Positions 52,888-61,419 of a stretch of DNA of 64,000 nt are shown in pieces. The stretch is from Chryseobacterium sp. StRB126 (lineage in GTDB: Bacteria > Bacteroidota > Bacteroidia > Flavobacteriales > Weeksellaceae): the NCBI RefSeq assembly GCF_000829375.1, contig NZ_AP014624.1, positions 4,712,001-4,776,000 of the forward strand, given 5' to 3'. The notes beneath the pieces are model-generated. The model was given only the letters and a program-made list of their open reading frames with translations, ran no database searches and was not told the origin of the DNA. Every line of letters starts with the position of its first letter. Within the stretch, counting starts at the first letter, position 1. Position numbers and translations under genes: made by a program.

Positions 52888-53922
52888 TTGAATAAAAAAG
52901 GAATTTTACTGGTCAACCTTGGATCACCAAGATCTACGGCTGTAAATGATGTAAAGGAATATCTCGATGAATTTTTGATGGACGAAAGGGTAATTGATTA
53001 CCGTTGGATCTTTCGGGCACTTCTTGTTCAGGGTATTATTCTGAAAACAAGACCTGCCAAATCTGCAGAAGCCTATAAAACGGTATGGACGGATGAGGGT
53101 TCACCGTTGGTCGTCATTACTGAAAAGATTCAGAAAAAGCTTCAAAAACTGGTAGATGTACCTGTAGAAATCGGGATGAGATATGCTGAACCCAGTATTG
53201 AAACCGGAATTCAGAAACTGGTAGATCAGGGGATTTCTGAAATTGTTCTCTTTCCTTTGTACCCACAATATGCAATGAGTACTACAGAAACCGTTATTGA
53301 AAAAGCGGAAGACGTAAGAAAGAAGAAATTTCCAAAAGTAAAGATCAATTATATTCAACCTTTCTATAACAGGGATATTTACATTAACTGTCTTGCGGAA
53401 AGTATTAAGGAAAAACTTCCTGAAAATTTTGATGCCCTTCAGTTTTCTTATCATGGAGTTCCGGAAAGACATTTGTACAAAACGGATCCTTCCAACACTT
53501 GTAAAATTGATGATGCCAATTGTATCAACAGTCAGGTAGATACTCATAATGCCTATTGTTATAGACATCAGTGTTATAAAACCACCGAGGCTGTCATCGC
53601 TAAAATAGGACTTCCAAAGGAAAAGGTAATTGTATCCTTCCAATCCAGATTAGGAAAAGACAAATGGATTGAACCTTACACGGATGAAACTCTGGAAACC
53701 ATTCCTAAAAAAGGAGTTAAAAATCTTGTAGTGGTTTGTCCTGCTTTCGTATCAGACTGCCTTGAAACACTGGAAGAAATTTCAGAGGAAGGAAAAGAGC
53801 AGTTCATGCATGGCGGTGGAGAAAGTTTCAACTATATCCCGTGTCTGAATGATGAAGACCGGTGGATTGAAGTAGTAAAAACACTTTGCGAAGAGAAACT
53901 GAATGATTTTTATCTGGTATAA
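52888..53922 (+). CDS. hemH: Ferrochelatase
   Basis: A 344-residue enzyme that inserts Fe(II) into protoporphyrin IX. The N-terminal KKGILLVNLGSPRSTAVNDV, the metal-site His in FSYHGVPERH near 189-198 and Glu in PAFVSDCLETLEEI near 284-297 identify it. It starts at TTG 52888; no in-frame ATG or GTG exists between the upstream stop and the conserved N-terminus. Between the His motif and YRHQCYKTT are four Cys (CKIDDANC, YCYRHQC), a possible metal- or Fe-S-binding cluster. Placement directly after Nfu and a flavin reductase makes metabolic sense. Confidence 0.95.
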   Translation: MNKKGILLVNLGSPRSTAVNDVKEYLDEFLMDERVIDYRWIFRALLVQGIILKTRPAKSAEAYKTVWTDEGSPLVVITEKIQKKLQKLVDVPVEIGMRYAEPSIETGIQKLVDQGISEIVLFPLYPQYAMSTTETVIEKAEDVRKKKFPKVKINYIQPFYNRDIYINCLAESIKEKLPENFDALQFSYHGVPERHLYKTDPSNTCKIDDANCINSQVDTHNAYCYRHQCYKTTEAVIAKIGLPKEKVIVSFQSRLGKDKWIEPYTDETLETIPKKGVKNLVVVCPAFVSDCLETLEEISEEGKEQFMHGGGESFNYIPCLNDEDRWIEVVKTLCEEKLNDFYLV

Positions 53923-53943
53923 AATGATTAAGACAAAATATAC

Positions 53944-53974
53944 AAAAGGCCACAGAAAAATTTCTGTGGCCTTT
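53944..53974. terminator. Bidirectional terminator between hemH and the M4 protease
   Basis: AAAAGGCCACAGAAA / TTTCTGTGGCCTTT perfect stem-loop. Confidence 0.9.
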
Positions 53975-53998
53975 CTCTTGAAATATATTAAAGTATGT

Positions 53999-55954
53999 TT
54001 ATTTTTTAATTAAGTTTCCGGCTTTCTGCCCGTTTACGGTTACAATATAAACTCCAGGAAGTATATTGGATGGCAACTGTATTTCTACTCTATTTGCACC
54101 ATCAGTAAGATTAACTTTCTCTGAAAGTTCTCTTCTTCCCGTTAGATTTACCAATTCTACAGTTCCTTTACCTGCTTTCCCATTAAACACTACAGTAAAC
54201 CTGTCTGTTGCTGGATTTGGACTGATAGTATAAGGAGACTCATTAGCAGCTGCGGCAATAAGTCCTGCTGCAGAAGTTCCTCCGCCCACTCCTACTGCAT
54301 TCCATGCATTGGTAACCTGTGTTACTTCATTACTTCCGGCACCATAAAGATCTGTTGCAGCCTGTAAAGAATATGTTCTTGCATTCGCATAAGTGGAAGT
54401 AGAAGTAAGATAAGTCGTCAGTGTTCTGTAGGCAATCGCCCCAGCTTTATCCAATCCTATTCCGGAAACATTATAAGCAAAACCATTATCGTTGGTTCCG
54501 GTTCCTCCTGTTACCAATAAATAATACCAGAAATTTAAAACTCCTGAATTGGTATGAACACCACAATAATCATTGGCCTGACTAGGACTTGCACAACCTG
54601 AAGTAGTCGCAACTTTCCAATAGGTTCCTTGATAAGTATCCGGCTGACGGTAAGCATTAGGGTTTGACATATCACGAATAACATAACTGAAATCCTCTCC
54701 CAATGTCCAGCTTGCCTGTGTAGGTCTTGCCCAACGTTCTATGGTATTTCCAAAGATGTCTGAGAAGCCTTCATTCAATGCTCCCGGTTCTCTTTGATAA
54801 ACAAGGTTTGCAGTCTTAGAAGTCATCCCGTGGGTAATTTCATGCCCACAAACATCAATGGCTGTTAAAGGTTTCCCCCCGTTTGTTGTAGAGCTTCCAT
54901 CACCATAAAGCATTCTTGAGCCATCCCAATAGGCGTTAAAAATATTATTTCCGTAATGAACATAAGATTTTATTGCAAAGTGATTGTTATCAATACTTTT
55001 TCTTCCGAATTTCGTGAAGTAGTAATCCAATGTCATTTCGGCTCCCCAATGAGCATCAGTAGCATATTGATCTTTATTGGTGTTTACATTATTCCAAACA
55101 TTATCGGTATCTGTAAAATCAACAGCTGACGAAAAATTAATTGTTTTTTGAAGGTTATAGGTTTCCACTGCTGTTCCCCCATTTCTTCCTGTTTCTCTTA
55201 ATCTGTAACTTCCACCATAAGAATCAGCCATTATATTTCTGCTTCCACTATAAACGGTAGTAGCTGCTCCCGGAGTATTTACTTCGTGAATGATGGCATC
55301 CATTCCCAGAACTTTTCCATTCTTTGCATCTACAAACACATATTGTCTGCTTAGAGGCTTCTCTGCATAAACATCAAATTTATAAGCTAACTTCAGGTCC
55401 TTAAGCGTTTCATCTGTCGGATCTGAATAGTAGACAAGCTCACCTTTAGGAACAAAACTGGCATTATTATCTTTAGATTCTTTTTTAATAAAGTCTTCCT
55501 CTTCTTTATTTTGCCATTTATATTGTTCAGCTCCTACAAAATTTAAAGCATTTTGTAAGGCAATTTTTTCAGAAATATTGGATTTTTTTTCAACTCCTGA
55601 AGGAACTTTAAGCACCCATTTTCCGGATTGCCCAACAATTTTACCGTCTTTAGTCTGTACGGCCATTACTCCATACTCTACGGGAATATCATTTACGGTC
55701 TGTTGAAATCTATGGGTTTCAAAGCCTAGCTTATCGGTTTCAAGTCCTAATTTACGGGCTTGTCCCGGTGAAAGTCTCTCAGATTTTTCATCAAATAAAA
55801 CAGGACTTCCCTGAAAAGCAGGTCCGTCTTTTTCAAATCTCAAGAATTCCGCGTGTAATCCACTTTTACCAGGAATTACTTTTGACGGAGTATTTTGTCC
55901 GAACGCGAATGAGCAGGCTGCAATGCTCGCTGCTAGAATAAATTTTGCTTTCAT
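53999..55954 (-). CDS. Secreted M4 (thermolysin-like) metallopeptidase with T9SS sorting domain
   Basis: A 651-residue secreted protease precursor. A signal peptide (MKAKFILAASIAACSFAFGQ) and an FTP/PepSY-type propeptide (about 40-215) precede the thermolysin-like catalytic domain (about 230-560). Zinc-site motifs are intact: GHEITHGMTS near 368-377 with Glu in ALNEGFSDIFG near 392-402. HTNSGVLNFWYYLLVTGG and YANARTYSLQAATDLYG are typical of the C-terminal lobe. A final type A T9SS domain (SPYTISPNPATDRFTVVFNG, GVYIVTVNGQKAGNLIKK) directs export. It probably degrades extracellular protein for nutrition. Confidence 0.94.
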   Translation of the reverse strand: MKAKFILAASIAACSFAFGQNTPSKVIPGKSGLHAEFLRFEKDGPAFQGSPVLFDEKSERLSPGQARKLGLETDKLGFETHRFQQTVNDIPVEYGVMAVQTKDGKIVGQSGKWVLKVPSGVEKKSNISEKIALQNALNFVGAEQYKWQNKEEEDFIKKESKDNNASFVPKGELVYYSDPTDETLKDLKLAYKFDVYAEKPLSRQYVFVDAKNGKVLGMDAIIHEVNTPGAATTVYSGSRNIMADSYGGSYRLRETGRNGGTAVETYNLQKTINFSSAVDFTDTDNVWNNVNTNKDQYATDAHWGAEMTLDYYFTKFGRKSIDNNHFAIKSYVHYGNNIFNAYWDGSRMLYGDGSSTTNGGKPLTAIDVCGHEITHGMTSKTANLVYQREPGALNEGFSDIFGNTIERWARPTQASWTLGEDFSYVIRDMSNPNAYRQPDTYQGTYWKVATTSGCASPSQANDYCGVHTNSGVLNFWYYLLVTGGTGTNDNGFAYNVSGIGLDKAGAIAYRTLTTYLTSTSTYANARTYSLQAATDLYGAGSNEVTQVTNAWNAVGVGGGTSAAGLIAAAANESPYTISPNPATDRFTVVFNGKAGKGTVELVNLTGRRELSEKVNLTDGANRVEIQLPSNILPGVYIVTVNGQKAGNLIKK

Positions 55955-56227
55955 AAATAATATTTGTTAAGTGTGAAACGAATATATAAACTTTTCACAA
56001 TAAAATGATATATTATTTATTTAAAATTCAATTGAAAATATAAATCGATAAACAAACCATAATAATGATTTTAAAACAAAGAGAAATAATTAAAAATAAT
56101 TTTATTATTATGAAAATTTTACACGAATTAAATTCGCAAAAATCAATGTTTTTTGAATTATTATTTTCACCATACAAATCATTTTATTGAGTAAAATTAT
56201 TTTGATTCAGAAGGTTTGTTAAAAAAA
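55955..56227. other. AT-rich gene-free region upstream of the M4 protease
   Basis: No coding potential. Long A/T runs and a TATATTCG box on the minus strand near 55981 may form the protease promoter; nothing more specific can be supported. Confidence 0.5.
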
Positions 56228-56257
56228 TAAGGCTATCTCAATGGAGACAGCCTTTGA
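56228..56257 (-). terminator. Terminator of the T9SS plug gene
   Basis: AAGGCTATCTC / GAGACAGCCTT with one wobble pair, and A run giving seven T on the minus strand. Confidence 0.8.
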
Positions 56258-56280
56258 ATATTTAAAATAAAGGTATAATC

Positions 56281-57495
56281 TTATTTTCTAACTGGAGTTC
56301 TAAATTCCCCATACCCTATCAAACCATCATAGTTACGGCCGAAAGGAGCATAGTAAAGAAATGCCTGATAAAGATTTTCTGTCTGCCAGAAATTACCATT
56401 CACTTCTCCGAAATCTAAAGGTGCATCTCCTTGTTTTGTTGCCAGAACATAATTATAAAATCCTTGCTTTAGGAATAATTTGGCAACATACTGCTTCGTT
56501 GCTGCATCATACTGCATTTGGTTTTCTTTGCTGGGTTTAAAGTTATTAAATCCCCCCAGAATATAAATTTCTTTATCTACCGGATCTGATTCAAGATAAA
56601 AATATACCCATGAATAATCTGCTTCTCTTTCAGCATCTCTTTCTCTTCCCAGGTCATTCCTTCTGTAATACCATGCTCCGTTTACATCAGGTTGATACTG
56701 ATAGTTTAAAGGAAATGCCCATATCGGATGTAAATAGGTATGATTGGCATCATCTTTTACTTCTACTGCACGAACCATATCTGCAGCAATAGTCATATTC
56801 TTATTATCGAAATAATAAAATTCATTGTCTCCGGGGAAAACAAGATTCATCTGTTGGAAAAGCAATTGATTGCCCAAAACCGTACTTGGTTTCAGATTAG
56901 AAATCACCATATTCGGATTGTTATTCTGCATCACATTCAAGCTCATGGAGTTGACGTTGGAAGAAAGATCACCCACTTTCGGTAGAGCCTTTATTTCTAC
57001 TCTTTGATTGATATTGGGATTCTTGGCATCTGCAATCCTTGAAACATTAACACCAAGGGAAGCAGCATCTTCTACCAGATAAAAACGTCTTTTGAATAAT
57101 GGTTTGTCTGCAGAATCTTTATAAACGATCAACTCAAAGTTTCCTGATATTTTCGGTTGTATTTTATCATTGGGAAAAGTTAGTTTATAATGAGTATACG
57201 CCTGTAAAGTATTGAAAGAATACTGAAACTTATCTAATAATCCGTTCATACTGCCCGTGGCAATTTCTGTAAAGAACAGGTTATCATCATTCCAGTTTCT
57301 GTCATAATGCTTAATGGTATATCTGTAGATCTCGCTGCCGTTGGTAAGATCATCAAAACTCAAAACCAATTGTTCGCCGAACTTAATGACCGGCGTTTCA
57401 TCATTCGTCTGAGGGTTGAAGAGCTGGATGCTTTGGATATTCTGTCCATAAACCAGTCCACCCAGGGAAAGTAAGAGTATTCGCAAAGTTTTCAT
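56281..57495 (-). CDS. T9SS plug protein (DUF5103 family)
   Basis: A 404-residue secreted protein (signal MKTLRILLLSLGGLVYGQ) of the DUF5103 family. The family was renamed for the plug protein found in the SprA translocon of the type IX secretion system, where it closes the periplasmic side of the channel. Landmarks are SIQLFNPQTNDETPVIKFGE near 22-41, FDDLTNGSEIYRYTIKHYDR near 47-66, the PIWAFPLNYQYQPDVNGAWY segment and ERDAEREADYSWVYFYLESD. It fits the presence of three T9SS cargo genes in this window. It is divergent from the MBL gene. Confidence 0.87.
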   Translation of the reverse strand: MKTLRILLLSLGGLVYGQNIQSIQLFNPQTNDETPVIKFGEQLVLSFDDLTNGSEIYRYTIKHYDRNWNDDNLFFTEIATGSMNGLLDKFQYSFNTLQAYTHYKLTFPNDKIQPKISGNFELIVYKDSADKPLFKRRFYLVEDAASLGVNVSRIADAKNPNINQRVEIKALPKVGDLSSNVNSMSLNVMQNNNPNMVISNLKPSTVLGNQLLFQQMNLVFPGDNEFYYFDNKNMTIAADMVRAVEVKDDANHTYLHPIWAFPLNYQYQPDVNGAWYYRRNDLGRERDAEREADYSWVYFYLESDPVDKEIYILGGFNNFKPSKENQMQYDAATKQYVAKLFLKQGFYNYVLATKQGDAPLDFGEVNGNFWQTENLYQAFLYYAPFGRNYDGLIGYGEFRTPVRK

Positions 57496-57539
57496 TATGA
57501 CGAAGATAACGAAAAATAGCCATTTTCTTAATAATATCG

Positions 57540-57547
57540 TATTTTTG
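57540..57547 (+). promoter_or_regulatory. -7 promoter box of the MBL hydrolase gene
   Basis: TATTTTTG, 18 bases before the chosen ATG and inside the longer open frame. Confidence 0.58.
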
Positions 57548-57565
57548 AATAAAAATATTCAGATT

Positions 57566-58204
57566 ATGCTTCAGATTCAGGGCTTCGTATGCAACTTTGC
57601 GAGTGAAAACACCTATATACTTTATAACGAAAACAAAAATGCCTGGTTAATTGATCCGGGAAATATGAATGAACAGGAAACCAAAGCTATTGATAATTTT
57701 ATCAAAGAAAACGGACTGAATATTCAGAAAATTCTTTTAACCCATGCGCATATTGACCATGTTTTAGGGCTTCAATGGGCATTTGATACGTTCAAAGTTC
57801 CGGTAAATATGCATAAAGAAGATCAGGAAGTTCTTGATATGCTTCAGGCAAGTGGAATGCGATTCGGATTCCCTGTAGATCCCGTAAAAGTAGATATTGT
57901 ATATATCAACGAAGGAGAAGAACTTGATCTGGATGGTGAGAAATTCAACATCTATCATGTTCCGGGACATTCACCAGGCAGCGTAGTTTACCATAACGAA
58001 AATCAAAAGTTTATGATCTCAGGAGATGTTCTTTTTGAAGGCAGCATTGGAAGAACAGATCTTTACAAAGGAAATTACGAACAATTAATTGACGGTATTA
58101 AGACAAAACTGTTTGTATTGGATCCTGAAACACAGGTTTTCTCTGGCCACGGAAATCCTACTTCCATTGGGTTTGAGAAGCAGTATAATCCGTTTTTAAA
58201 GTAA
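57566..58204 (+). CDS. MBL-fold metallo-hydrolase (glyoxalase II-like)
   Basis: A 212-residue metallo-beta-lactamase-fold hydrolase starting at MLQIQGFVCNFASENTYILY; an upstream in-frame start at 57497 precedes the promoter box. Metal ligands are THAHIDH near 72-78, GHSPGSV with preceding His (YHVPGHSPGSVVYH) near 131-144, SGDVLFEGSIGRTD near 152-165 and the final FSGHGNPTS. This is the YcbL/GloB-like group that hydrolyses thioesters or lactones; the substrate is unknown. Confidence 0.92.
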   Translation: MLQIQGFVCNFASENTYILYNENKNAWLIDPGNMNEQETKAIDNFIKENGLNIQKILLTHAHIDHVLGLQWAFDTFKVPVNMHKEDQEVLDMLQASGMRFGFPVDPVKVDIVYINEGEELDLDGEKFNIYHVPGHSPGSVVYHNENQKFMISGDVLFEGSIGRTDLYKGNYEQLIDGIKTKLFVLDPETQVFSGHGNPTSIGFEKQYNPFLK

Positions 58205-58265
58205 AAAATAAAACTTTTAAGATTATAAATTGATATTGCTGTGAATTGAACCTTATTTTAAATTA

Positions 58266-58273
58266 TAATTTTG
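58266..58273 (+). promoter_or_regulatory. -7 promoter box of the LRR gene
   Basis: TAATTTTG, 17 bases after a TTG at 58246-58248. It argues that translation starts downstream at 58291 rather than at that TTG. Confidence 0.5.
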
Positions 58274-58290
58274 GAGATGCAACCTGCTTA

Positions 58291-58896
58291 ATGATTCATT
58301 CAATGGAAAACTCAATAAAAATAGGAAATCATTACTATGATATCAACAGTGAACATTTCTGTCTGAAACGGGAACAATCACTCAGCTATATCAATGATCT
58401 GCCCCTTCTGAATCAGTTTCCTAATCTGACCTCTGCCAGTTTTTCCTGTTCAAATCTCAATGATGATGGGTTAGCTCATATATCAGATTGCCGTAAAATT
58501 GAATATTTGGATGTACAGGACACTGAAATTACCAATGAGGGTATAAAGCATCTAAAAAAACTGGAAAATTTAAAATACCTCAGGTTAAAAGAAAATTCAC
58601 AGCTTACCAACGACTGTATTCCGGATTTGGCAGCATTAGATTTTTTATTCGACTTGCAAATTCATGAAACATCAATTAATGAAGAGGGGTTGAAAAAATT
58701 TGTTGCTCTGAAAAATTTAGAAATTTACTGCTTCCTGGAAAATATCTGCATTAACATACGGGACAACAATTATACATTTGAAGGACTTTTAGATATATCA
58801 AAAAAAATTCCTGACTGCGCTATTTTAGCAAAGGGTAACGGAGAATTCCTTAATGGTACATTTGATGGAAAATGGCGCCATCAGAAGAGGGAGTAA
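58291..58896 (+). CDS. Leucine-rich-repeat protein of unknown function
   Basis: A 201-residue cytoplasmic protein starting at MIHSMENSIKIGNHYYDINS (58303 is an alternative ATG). Four to five irregular leucine-rich repeats run from about 38 to 150: FPNLTSASFSCSNLNDDGLA, CRKIEYLDVQDTEITNEGIK, LENLKYLRLKENSQLTNDCI, and LDFLFDLQIHETSINEEGLK. The pattern is like the RNI/cysteine-containing LRR subtype. The C-terminal 50 residues are not repetitive and end NGTFDGKWRHQKRE. No signal peptide is visible. Function unknown; possibly a binding or immunity-type protein. Confidence 0.75.
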   Translation: MIHSMENSIKIGNHYYDINSEHFCLKREQSLSYINDLPLLNQFPNLTSASFSCSNLNDDGLAHISDCRKIEYLDVQDTEITNEGIKHLKKLENLKYLRLKENSQLTNDCIPDLAALDFLFDLQIHETSINEEGLKKFVALKNLEIYCFLENICINIRDNNYTFEGLLDISKKIPDCAILAKGNGEFLNGTFDGKWRHQKRE

Positions 58897-58902
58897 AAAA
58901 AT

Positions 58903-58936
58903 AAAAACCGTCAGAACCTGGTCCTGACGGTTTCGT
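58903..58936. terminator. Bidirectional terminator between the LRR gene and the TonB receptor
   Basis: AAACCGTCAG / CTGACGGTTT perfect stem; the A run gives T-tract on the minus strand. Confidence 0.85.
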
Positions 58937-58954
58937 GTTATAAAGAAATAGAGT

Positions 58955-61396
58955 TTAGAAATCTAAAGTAATTGAGGCTCTGGCCGCTGCCCCCATAATA
59001 GGTCTTGCCATTCTGATGGTAGAACCTGTTGAGGTTTGGGATCTTGGATCTCCTTCTGTAATGCCGATGGTATTAAAGATATTGGTTCCATCAACCGCAA
59101 AACGAATTTTTCCTAACTGATAAGACATTCCTGCTCCAAATTCAGTGAAAGAAGGTAAAATATTATCATCTGTATTTCCTTCATTCTGGAAACGCTTTCC
59201 ATAATAATTCATGCTTACATACGCTCTCCATTCTTTGGTGATATTTACTGCTGGAGAAATATTGAAATAAAATTTAGGAATTCTTCTTACTACATTTCCG
59301 CTATAATCGAAGGTAGTACCATCAGCATTTCTTCCTGTAAAATCTTTATATTTTGGATTCTGAATGGTTCCGTTGAAAGTAACTTCAAAGATATTATTGA
59401 ATAATCTGGCATATCCTTCAATTTCTACTCCAAAATTGGTAGTATTGGCAAATTTATTTTCTGAAGTTCCATCTGAATAAACATCAGTAAACGAAAGATT
59501 TTTAAGTGCAGAATAGAAAGGAATCACTGCAATATCGAAAGTACGGGAATAATACTTATATCCCACTTCCAATTGATTCGTGAGTACAGGTTTTACAACA
59601 CTCATATTTCCGATATTATTGTAATACGCTTCTTCATTCGGAGATCTGAAACCGTGAGAAAAACGGGCATACACCGCATTTTCACGATTGATCTTATAAT
59701 TGGAAGCTAATGTATAGGAAACTTTATTAATATCATAGTACCAATAGGTAAACTGATTCCCCAGAACATTCATATTATCATCGGCTGTTGTGGTATCAAA
59801 ACCATGAGTTCCGTCAACCGTTAAACCTGAATTATTAAGATTGGCTGTCGTGGTATTGACTTTATATCCTCTGTAATAATCACGGCTGTAACGGATTCCT
59901 CCATTAAAGCTTAATGCATCGGTTACATTATAATCCAGATTTAAATAAAGATCATTTAAGCTTCCCTGAATCTGCGAATCTCTAAGTAAACTAGACATGT
60001 TTAAAACTCCATTATAGGTTTTAGAATATCCTACACTGCTTGGACTAAGAGAAGGATCTACCAGGTTTAGCAGTTCAGGTCTATCTGTTGCTGTTGCTAA
60101 AATATTGCTCCAGTTCCAGTATTGATGAGACTTCCAGTTTGATTTATAAAATCCTGCCGTTACATTTCCTTTATCGAATTTATAATTGAACTGTAGATCA
60201 TTCACAAAATTATTCATTTGTTTATCTATAGCCCAGAATCCTAATTTTTGAACAAACTGAGGGGCTACCATTGCTCCACTGCTTACCATCGAGTACTGAT
60301 AGTTAGTCATTCCCATATCCTTTGTAGCAAAATCAGCACCTGTTTGAGGGGCTCCTGCCGGGAAAATTCCCGTATAGTTCATATCAATATTAGTATATCT
60401 GGTCTTATTTAAAACACTGAAGTTTCCACCCAGATCGTACTTAAATTCAGCACCCAATACATCTACTTTAGGATGAATACCATCTTCCAGATTTCTGCTG
60501 AAAAAACCACCACCGGCTTGTGGAATATTTAACTGGCTGATGGCTCTGTAACTGTAAGTTCCGTAATTGGGATCAAAACCTGCAAATCCTTTCAGTTTAT
60601 CACCATCTTGCGTTAAAGGAATCGGAAGGAAGAACGTATTTCTGTCATCCAGCTTTTTATAATAAACTTTAACATAGCCTTTATCAAATACATATTTCAG
60701 ATTCATTCTGATCTGTCCTCCGTTATTAGCTTTGAATCCTGTTTTACGGATCCCGTCATCTGATCTGTAGAAACCACCAATATTGAAAAATAATTTATCT
60801 TTCACCAAAGCGCCCCCCACATTAAGATCTGTACGGATCAATCCATAAGTACTGGTTTCCAGTTTTGCACTTCCTTTAAAATCATTGGTTCCTTCTTTTG
60901 AAATAAAGTTGATTAATCCTCCCGGAGAATTATTGGCATAAATAGACCCGGAACCTCCTCTTAGAGCTTCCAGACGGCTTACAGTATTATCTACACGGAA
61001 AAAATTATCTGCATTAGCAAATTGGAGTGCGCCATCTTCAAAAACCGGAAGACCATCTTCCTGAACCTGCACAAACTCGTAAGCTCCTGCAGACGGAATC
61101 CCTCTTGCAAAAAGGTTGTTCCCTACTTCACCTCCTGAAGTTTCTACGGCAAACCCCGGAACTCTCTGAAGCAAAGCAGCAGCACTGATGGGGTTCTGCT
61201 TTTGAATCTCCTTGGCACTGAATGTTGAAATAGCAGTACTGGATTCTATTTTTTTCTTAGGATTGGAGTTCCCGGTAATGACAACCTGATCGATAGAAGA
61301 AACTTTCACAGAATCTTGTGAAGTTTCCTGTGCATAAGCATTATTAAAATATAACGTAGCTGTTGCGGCGATTAAAAAGATTGATTTTTTTTTCAT
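58955..61396 (-). CDS. TonB-dependent receptor of the trehalase locus
   Basis: An 813-residue outer-membrane receptor. Start MKKKSIFLIAATATLYFNNA, with signal peptide ending AYAQ; the frame extending to 61576 runs into the trehalase gene. A short TonB-box-like stretch (IDQVVITGNS near 36-45) precedes the plug (about 50-170, LLQRVPGFAVETSGGEVGNN, LEALRGGSGSIYANNSPGGL) and barrel ending ASITLDF. There is no carboxypeptidase-like N-domain and no SusD partner, so it is more like a siderophore/sugar-type receptor than SusC. It lies 23 bases after the trehalase gene, suggesting uptake of trehalose or a related glycoside, as inference. Confidence 0.9.
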   Translation of the reverse strand: MKKKSIFLIAATATLYFNNAYAQETSQDSVKVSSIDQVVITGNSNPKKKIESSTAISTFSAKEIQKQNPISAAALLQRVPGFAVETSGGEVGNNLFARGIPSAGAYEFVQVQEDGLPVFEDGALQFANADNFFRVDNTVSRLEALRGGSGSIYANNSPGGLINFISKEGTNDFKGSAKLETSTYGLIRTDLNVGGALVKDKLFFNIGGFYRSDDGIRKTGFKANNGGQIRMNLKYVFDKGYVKVYYKKLDDRNTFFLPIPLTQDGDKLKGFAGFDPNYGTYSYRAISQLNIPQAGGGFFSRNLEDGIHPKVDVLGAEFKYDLGGNFSVLNKTRYTNIDMNYTGIFPAGAPQTGADFATKDMGMTNYQYSMVSSGAMVAPQFVQKLGFWAIDKQMNNFVNDLQFNYKFDKGNVTAGFYKSNWKSHQYWNWSNILATATDRPELLNLVDPSLSPSSVGYSKTYNGVLNMSSLLRDSQIQGSLNDLYLNLDYNVTDALSFNGGIRYSRDYYRGYKVNTTTANLNNSGLTVDGTHGFDTTTADDNMNVLGNQFTYWYYDINKVSYTLASNYKINRENAVYARFSHGFRSPNEEAYYNNIGNMSVVKPVLTNQLEVGYKYYSRTFDIAVIPFYSALKNLSFTDVYSDGTSENKFANTTNFGVEIEGYARLFNNIFEVTFNGTIQNPKYKDFTGRNADGTTFDYSGNVVRRIPKFYFNISPAVNITKEWRAYVSMNYYGKRFQNEGNTDDNILPSFTEFGAGMSYQLGKIRFAVDGTNIFNTIGITEGDPRSQTSTGSTIRMARPIMGAAARASITLDF

Positions 61397-61419
61397 AGCC
61401 CTATTTTTTATTGTTAGTT

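Noticed and set aside
53101..53643. 180-residue minus-strand frame inside hemH
   Set aside because: Antisense shadow of a clear ferrochelatase; no homology, start signal or promoter.
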